Source: Rhyzopertha dominica
Lineage: Eukaryota > Arthropoda > Insecta > Coleoptera > Bostrichidae
Length of the DNA stretch: 64,000 nt
Assembly (NCBI GenBank): GCA_025024175.1
Contig: QCXZ01000041.1
Coordinates: 6,257,786-6,321,785, forward strand
Reading direction: 5' to 3'
The notes beneath the pieces are model-generated. The model ran no database searches and was not told the DNA's origin. It was given only the letters and a program-made list of their open reading frames with translations. Shown piece after piece: positions 58,960 to 64,000 of this stretch. The position numbers were made by a program, and so were the translations under genes. The stretch's first letter is position 1, and each line of letters opens with the position of its first letter.

Positions 58960-60590
58960 TTCAAGCGCTTGCTAATCAGAAAAACATAAACAAGAACCAA
59001 TATTTAGTTACGTACGTTTCTGTTTCAAGCTGAAACCTTCTTCGGACTTATTGTCAAAAAAAATTCGTATATACTTATATTTTCTTTGCTACTCCTTTTT
59101 AAATTGCACTAAGCTATTTAGCAAAATTTTATCATTTGCCCAAAGAATTTTGTGTGTATAATCTGAAAATTCGACAATAGTCTGAAAAAGGTTTCTTGTT
59201 TTTGTTTTTATGGCTGCCAATCACTCGTAAACCCCAACGAAAATATAAAAACACAGCTACAAAACAACTTTCAAACTAAAGATAAAAAACATTGTGGCTC
59301 GAGGAACTAAGAAACGGCCATAGCTGACAAAAGGGTTACATTTTCAACGCAGCGGTCGTTTAGATTGGAAATATGAGGTTAGTGACTTTTTTCGATTTAA
59401 TTACTCCTTGCGCAGTCCTGAAATACGCTCAGAATTAAGAAATTCAATTTTCCGCTTTTTATAACGTGTATTGAAGTGGAAGAGCACCAAAGATTTAAAT
59501 TCCATTACCCCTCTGTACATGAAGCCGCAGAAAAAGTCTTCATCAAAAAGGATTTATGTGTCTAGCGGTGAAGCTCTCCGGATTGAAAACTTTCGTCCTA
59601 AACAAAATAGATCAGCGTTCGTTTCACAGAGGGCTTTTAATTAAAATTCCAACAAAGAGATATCCTGCAAGCGGGTGAGTTTTTCTCCATTTACTGCCTC
59701 ACAATTAAAATATTTAAATCACCCCAGTGGTCTGTATACCGAACGTTCTTTTGGGAAAAGACTTATGCGCGAATATAAAGTCGCGGTAGTAAACATTTTA
59801 TGATATCATTAGCTGCGAGGGCTGGAAAAATGGGGAGGCGAGGCGCACTTTGTTCCGCGCTGGAAAGAATGCCTTAACAGCGACATTGCGCGTAAAATTA
59901 TTGCATAACTACTTTTAAAAAAGTATTTCCTAAGTTATGATTTTAATTTATGGCGTATCTGGGGTGTCGTTCTCGTTTTATGCCGCTTTAATGGAACGTT
60001 ATTTCGTGAAGATTTTATTGCCGCCCGGTAATGGAATGGCTTTATTTCTTTCTCTCTGGCATGTGTGGAATGTTTGCCTTGTTCGGCACCGCGTAGCTGC
60101 TTCCTCCATCGCTTTCGTTGCATTTATGTGACCAACACAGGATCTGGATTACTGGGCCAAAGCTGGTTACAGCATTGACAAACTTAGTGTTTTCATTTTT
60201 TTTTGCATAATGGCTCAATACTTCATAATGAAGGTATTTTGAATATGCCCAGCTGTAGATGTACATGATGTCCAGTAACGAAAGGGCCATAACTTTCTTA
60301 GGCCAAAATATAAGCCGGAAAAAACCAACTTACTTCAGAGAAATTTTGTGTCCTTACTAAGTCATAGCCCGTAAAAGTTATTTTTCTTTACTTCCTTTCT
60401 TTCAACTGCTCTTTTGTTTTCAGCATATTTTATTTAAATCAGGTACAATAGATGCATAGAGTGTGCTTCAGAACCTTCTTTATTGTTTTGTTTTTGCATT
60501 AGAATCAAAAATAATTGTAATAATTTTTATATTTTCTTAAAATCCAGCGGATTTATTTACGTGAAATGTATGCTGTTTTTTTTTCTAAGG
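58960..60590. other. intergenic, no gene recognised
   Basis: The segments 59530-59660, 59760-59900 and 59990-60120 are GC-richer patches of the island type but shorter and less distinct. No gene recognised. Confidence 0.4.
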
Positions 60591-61160
60591 CCATAAATTA
60601 GTCTTGCGCAGTTCTGGATTTTTTGAATTTTTGCTGACGTTTGAACATCCAGGAAGACCATACACTACATCAAAGAATGTAAAATGCGATAGAACAAGCG
60701 CGTCAAAAAGCATTTTTGTGGTTGTTTTATCTAACAAATCCCTTTTACTATTTATAGTTGTTAGGTTAGTAAGTGCTTTACGTTGGCATGCGTTTTAAAA
60801 CGTAGGTTTTCATCAATTTACATTCCTCGACCTATTTAATAGTTTTAATATCAACAACTATATTTAGGTTGTTTTTAAGATAATAGGTATAATACACCAT
60901 TACAAATGATTTTTTAGAATTTATGTAAACTGTGATCTTTAGAAGCGTATTTTAGTAATTTTAATACAATATTTATAACTACGTTAATTTCTCCAGCTCT
61001 TTTACGCATGGTGCTATAATAAATTTGCGTATAGTCAGCGTAACGATCTATATTGCAGCTCTTGAGGCAGTTGTACATTTGACTTGTATATGTTGTATAC
61101 ATCAACGGCCCTAAAACTGAACCCTGCGGTACACACATTCCTGACATATAACACAAACTT
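60590..61160 (-). pseudogene. LINE reverse transcriptase fragment
   Basis: Minus strand carries VPQGSVLGPLMYTTYTSQMY and RYADYTQIYYS, the latter a YADD box with the second Asp changed to Tyr. Frame-shifted remains of the region after it run down to FDALVLSHFTFFDVVYGLPG near 60650-60710. It corresponds to the palm and thumb of a jockey-like LINE, broken by many stops. Confidence 0.75.
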
Positions 61161-61229
61161 GCATTTTTTTAATGGAAACTATAGTTAGCTTTGCTATGGT
61201 TGAAAAGATCTATTTCTTCCTATTATGCA

Positions 61230-61284
<55 letters not shown>

Positions 61285-61675
61285 AGGTTTATTTTTATTG
61301 ATTTTGGTATCATTCAATTTTTTTAGTAATTTTGTCGGATTTTACGTTTACATTAAGGAAGCTATGGAACAAGAAAAAAGTACAAATATTAATCCATTAA
61401 AAAGAAAATATGTCTATTTGGATACATAAGGCTCGTATAGGCGCTCATGCAATTTTTTCCCCGATAATCTAGGGTGCCATGTCTAATTAAAATCATTGTT
61501 TATTTGGAGATTATGCATTGTTTACCGTAGGTAAATGGATGGAAATAATCCATTTTGGAATTGGAATAGGTAATATTATAATAAAGCTAATAATGTATTC
61601 ATCTTCTTATTCAGAAACAAATTGTCTTTTCAACCATAGCCAACTATGACACTATGATTAGACACCCTGTACANC
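61150..61675. repeat. dispersed non-coding repeat, related to 31.1 kb element
   Basis: GTTAGGTTTATTTTTATTGA, TTTTACGTTTACATTAAGGA, AGCTATGGAACAAGAAAA and TAATCCATTAAAAAGAAA blocks match 31200-31350 in order. An inverted pair GCTATGGTTGAAAAGAT (about 61192) and ATCTTTTCAACC-like AATTGTCTTTTCAACCATAG (61619-61638) frames the segment. A CACCCTGTA end follows at 61664-61672. Confidence 0.6.
61233..61280. repeat. (TA)n microsatellite
   Basis: About 24 uninterrupted AT units inside the dispersed repeat; the related copy at 31 kb has only ATGTACATACATCG at this place, so the array expanded after the copies separated. Confidence 0.95.
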
Positions 61676-61679
61676 ATTA

Positions 61680-62570
61680 ACAGGTCAAATACTACTATAA
61701 TGGTTTTTTCTGTTTCAAAACCCGTGCACTCTTTGATTACTTAAATAAAATGAGCTAATCTTAATGTAAAAAGAAGTTATTGATTTGCTACATATATTTA
61801 CTTACGGTTTTAACTGCTTTTATTAAATTATATTTCTAAAACCTACGTACCTAGGTTTCTGTTATATACAGGGTGTCCCACCCCTCTTGTCTATTTGCTA
61901 TTTGAAGAGCTGGTAAACGTTACTGCCTGCTATCGGCGAATCCAATTTGTTTATATAATTCTAATTGTCTTATTTTCCTGTCATTAAATTTGTCATTATA
62001 GCAGAATTTATCATTGTTTAGACCTTTGTTTTCAAATAATATCTTCAGCAACACACTAATCTCATATTTAAGGAAGGCATCCGTGGCTATAAGTCCTATC
62101 TTAAACGCATTTTGCAGGTATGTAAGTTGCCTTTCAGTACGATAGTAGTTTAAAAAAAATCAGTGTCTTTATGTTAGCTACATGATATCGATCTTTTTAA
62201 TTGTGTTCCTGCCTTATATAATATATTACCCAACTAAATAGTCGCCACTGAACATTTGAACATGACATTGTGATATACAAATTAGCTACTACAGTTTTTA
62301 CTACTACTTATTATATACCATTATCATTTCCTTGCGTCTGTCATTGCATATCTTCGGTTTTAATATTGTGCTGTTACTTAATAAGATTTATCGTTTTATG
62401 TCAGGTTTTATTTAATTAGCATGAATTGGACTATTAAATTAATAAAATACGTTTACTAGACTAATCTAAACGTTTTTTTATGATCGTTGGACTTCTTCTT
62501 ATTGCTCGCACATATCATTATCTTCAGTTCTTTTATAATAANCTGGGCTAGAAACTAAAGCCCTTTGAGG
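61680..62570. other. AT-rich intergenic with one TIR-like end
   Basis: TACAGGGTGTCCCACCCCTC at 61867-61886 resembles a mariner-type terminus. A mate in the opposite orientation, beyond the CACCCTGTA at 61664, was not identified. No gene. Confidence 0.4.
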
Positions 62571-62960
62571 CCATCAAGTCGCACACATACGCCTCCAAAT
62601 GTGACCCGCAACTATGCCGGCAATGCTTTCGTCGCCGCGAAACACAATTAAAGCGATACTAATGTCCAGGTGCCACGCAGGCATGCTTTACCAGCAGGAC
62701 AGTTAATTTCTGCATCGCTATGACCATAGTGCGTTCCTTTCGAACGTAAATCCTGCAGTCGCGTGCCGGACCCATCTAAACCATTCGAAAGTGCGTGAAA
62801 TTGACTCGTAAAAAGGCAAGGTGCTTTCCCAATATGGGCGGCTGCTCTCGCTGTGCCCTTTTTATAGACGAGTTGTGCAAGCATCGGTTACCCTTAGGGG
62901 AAAGCCTGGAACTCCACAAATTTATTAACTGTATGTCATCCGCGTTTCGCACGAAGAATC
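62570..62960. promoter_or_regulatory. GC/CpG-rich island, possible cis-regulatory module
   Basis: GC-rich block with CACAATTAAAGCG near 62643, CCCTTTTTATAGACG near 62856 and AATTTATTAACTG near 62918. Overlapping 78- and 70-codon frames have no domain. Regulatory role inferred. Confidence 0.35.
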
Positions 62961-63304
62961 ATGATCGTAAATACTATACGGTACTAAATGACAGCTATAC
63001 TTTGTAATAAGCATAGTTTATACCTTTAAATTTGCTTTATTTCGGCCTAAGATTGAAAGTTATTGTTTAAAGCAAAAATTTGTTCCATCTTTTAACAGTT
63101 AACGTCAAATACCTTCTGACAAAGCTTACCGTATACTCAGCGAAACGCAAATGGCCAGTGTGATGTTCATCACCAGAATGAATTTTATGCTAATATGCAA
63201 AACTGAAGTGTGCAAGAGTGGTATTCCACTTACACCTCATATTGAACCACCCTGTAGAAGGAAATGGACGTCAGCAACTTACATATACAGTAGACACCCT
63301 TAAG

Positions 63305-64000
63305 TACAGGGTGCGCCATCTCGAGCTTCGGTATGGAAATATTGAATAACTTTGTTATCTATTGTCGGTATGAGTTGAGAACAAATAATTTGGAATCGTC
63401 ATTTCAGTACAATTTTAACCATGAATAACTTTACACCTAAAGAACGCGCGGAAATTGTGACCATGTATTTGGAAAATGGTCGTTCAATTGTGCTTGCTCA
63501 ACGTTCTGATAACACCATACGCAATGTGACTAAAAATTTCGAAGAATCGGGGTCTGTGGCAAATCATCAACGCGTTTCAATTCGTAAAAGACGCTCCAAT
63601 GAAATTGTTGAAACTGATGTTTTGAGAAGCCCAAATCTGTCGTATCGTCACCGTGCCCAGCAGCTAAACATCAAAGGAACCACTCTTAGGAGGATTTTAA
63701 AGGAAGATCTTCACATGTTTCCTTACAAAGTGTAGTTCGAATGCCCCAGGTTGCTTCCGAGTTTTGGAATCAAATTTTGTTCACGGACGAGGCCCATTTC
63801 CATCTCTCTGGCGGAATGAACAAACAAAATTGTCGACAATCCTCACATTATCCACGAGAAGCCATTGCATGACCAGAAAGTCACTGTTTGGGCCGGCGTT
63901 AGCGCCAAAACCATCATCGGACCATTTTTCTTTCGTGAAGGCGAAACCGTCGATGCAGACCGTTATCGGTGGATTTTGGCCCCTATGTGATTCCAAAAAT
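63305..64000 (+). mobile_element. mariner-like transposon, 5' part, runs off the window
   Basis: A terminus CAGGGTGCGCCATCTCGAGC starts at 63307 after TA (63305-63306). The transposase begins at 63421 in a 104-codon frame with FTPKERAEIVTMYLENGR and SDNTIRNVTKNFEESGSVAN, and RHRAQQLNIKGTTLRRIL, the two helix-turn-helix modules. A stop at 63733 and a frame change follow. Then EFWNQILFTDEAHFHLSGG gives the first catalytic Asp (about 63784), and another frame has KVTVWAGVSAKTIIGPFFF. The second HTH linker and a region before the first Asp are deleted. It cannot make an active transposase. Confidence 0.85.

Noticed and set aside
61172..61429. 85-codon open frame with a Tyr-Ile run
   Set aside because: The run is the translated (TA)n array inside a dispersed repeat.
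1..64000. CRISPR arrays, telomeric TTAGG arrays, rRNA genes, conserved insect microRNAs
   Set aside because: I looked for regularly spaced repeats, TTAGG runs, rRNA signatures and several well-known insect miRNA seeds by eye and found none; a covariance-model search would be more sensitive.

Overview
The window is AT-rich DNA from an arthropod, almost certainly an insect. The evidence is spliced genes with short exons, a single-domain von Willebrand factor C (SVWC) protein, a signal-peptide/small-peptide gene with an arthropod TATA plus TCAGT initiator promoter, and a dense record of insect-type transposable elements (BEL/Pao, Penelope-like, jockey-like LINEs, several mariner/IS630 families). 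The order cannot be fixed from the sequence. Scattered single Ns suggest a draft assembly. I see no bacterial features and no CRISPR array.

Only two host protein-coding genes can be supported. On the + strand, three exons (9748-9838, 9890-10016, 11468-11573) encode a 107-residue secreted SVWC protein with the full set of eight cysteines. On the - strand, two exons (29888-29874 and 29812-29666) encode a 53-residue secreted Ala/Pro/Tyr-rich peptide, with promoter and poly(A) signal visible. Each is missed by simple open-reading-frame scanning because of introns.

The rest is intergenic and holds mobile-element debris. LINE reverse transcriptase fragments lie at 170-490, 5690-5950, 15830-16700, 39334-39896 and 60590-61160. 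Penelope-like (PLE) remains lie at 16870-17975 and 44189-45290, the latter with an intact GIY-YIG endonuclease. A BEL/Pao core lies at 23056-25270. Mariner-type transposase remnants lie at 8560-8930, 17985-18390, 41470-41760, 47245-47470, 58540-58745 and 63305-64000. One DDE_3-type element at 52874-54395 still has both terminal inverted repeats and a TA target duplication. Several miniature inverted-repeat families are present in two or more copies.

The most unusual structures are two. The first is a 191-bp insertion at 50445-50635 made entirely of PLE terminal sequence folded back on itself. It is flanked by a perfect 13-bp target duplication and carries a well-preserved hammerhead ribozyme. 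The second is a 476-bp near-palindrome at 6466-6941 whose arms each contain a cloverleaf-forming tRNA-like unit; two further copies of the same repeat family lie nearby.

Between the repeats lie about a dozen islands of 250-500 bp that are richer in GC and CpG than their surroundings. They carry homeodomain-, Caudal- and Exd/Hox-like words. I infer they may be conserved cis-regulatory modules in a gene-poor regulatory landscape; this is unproven.
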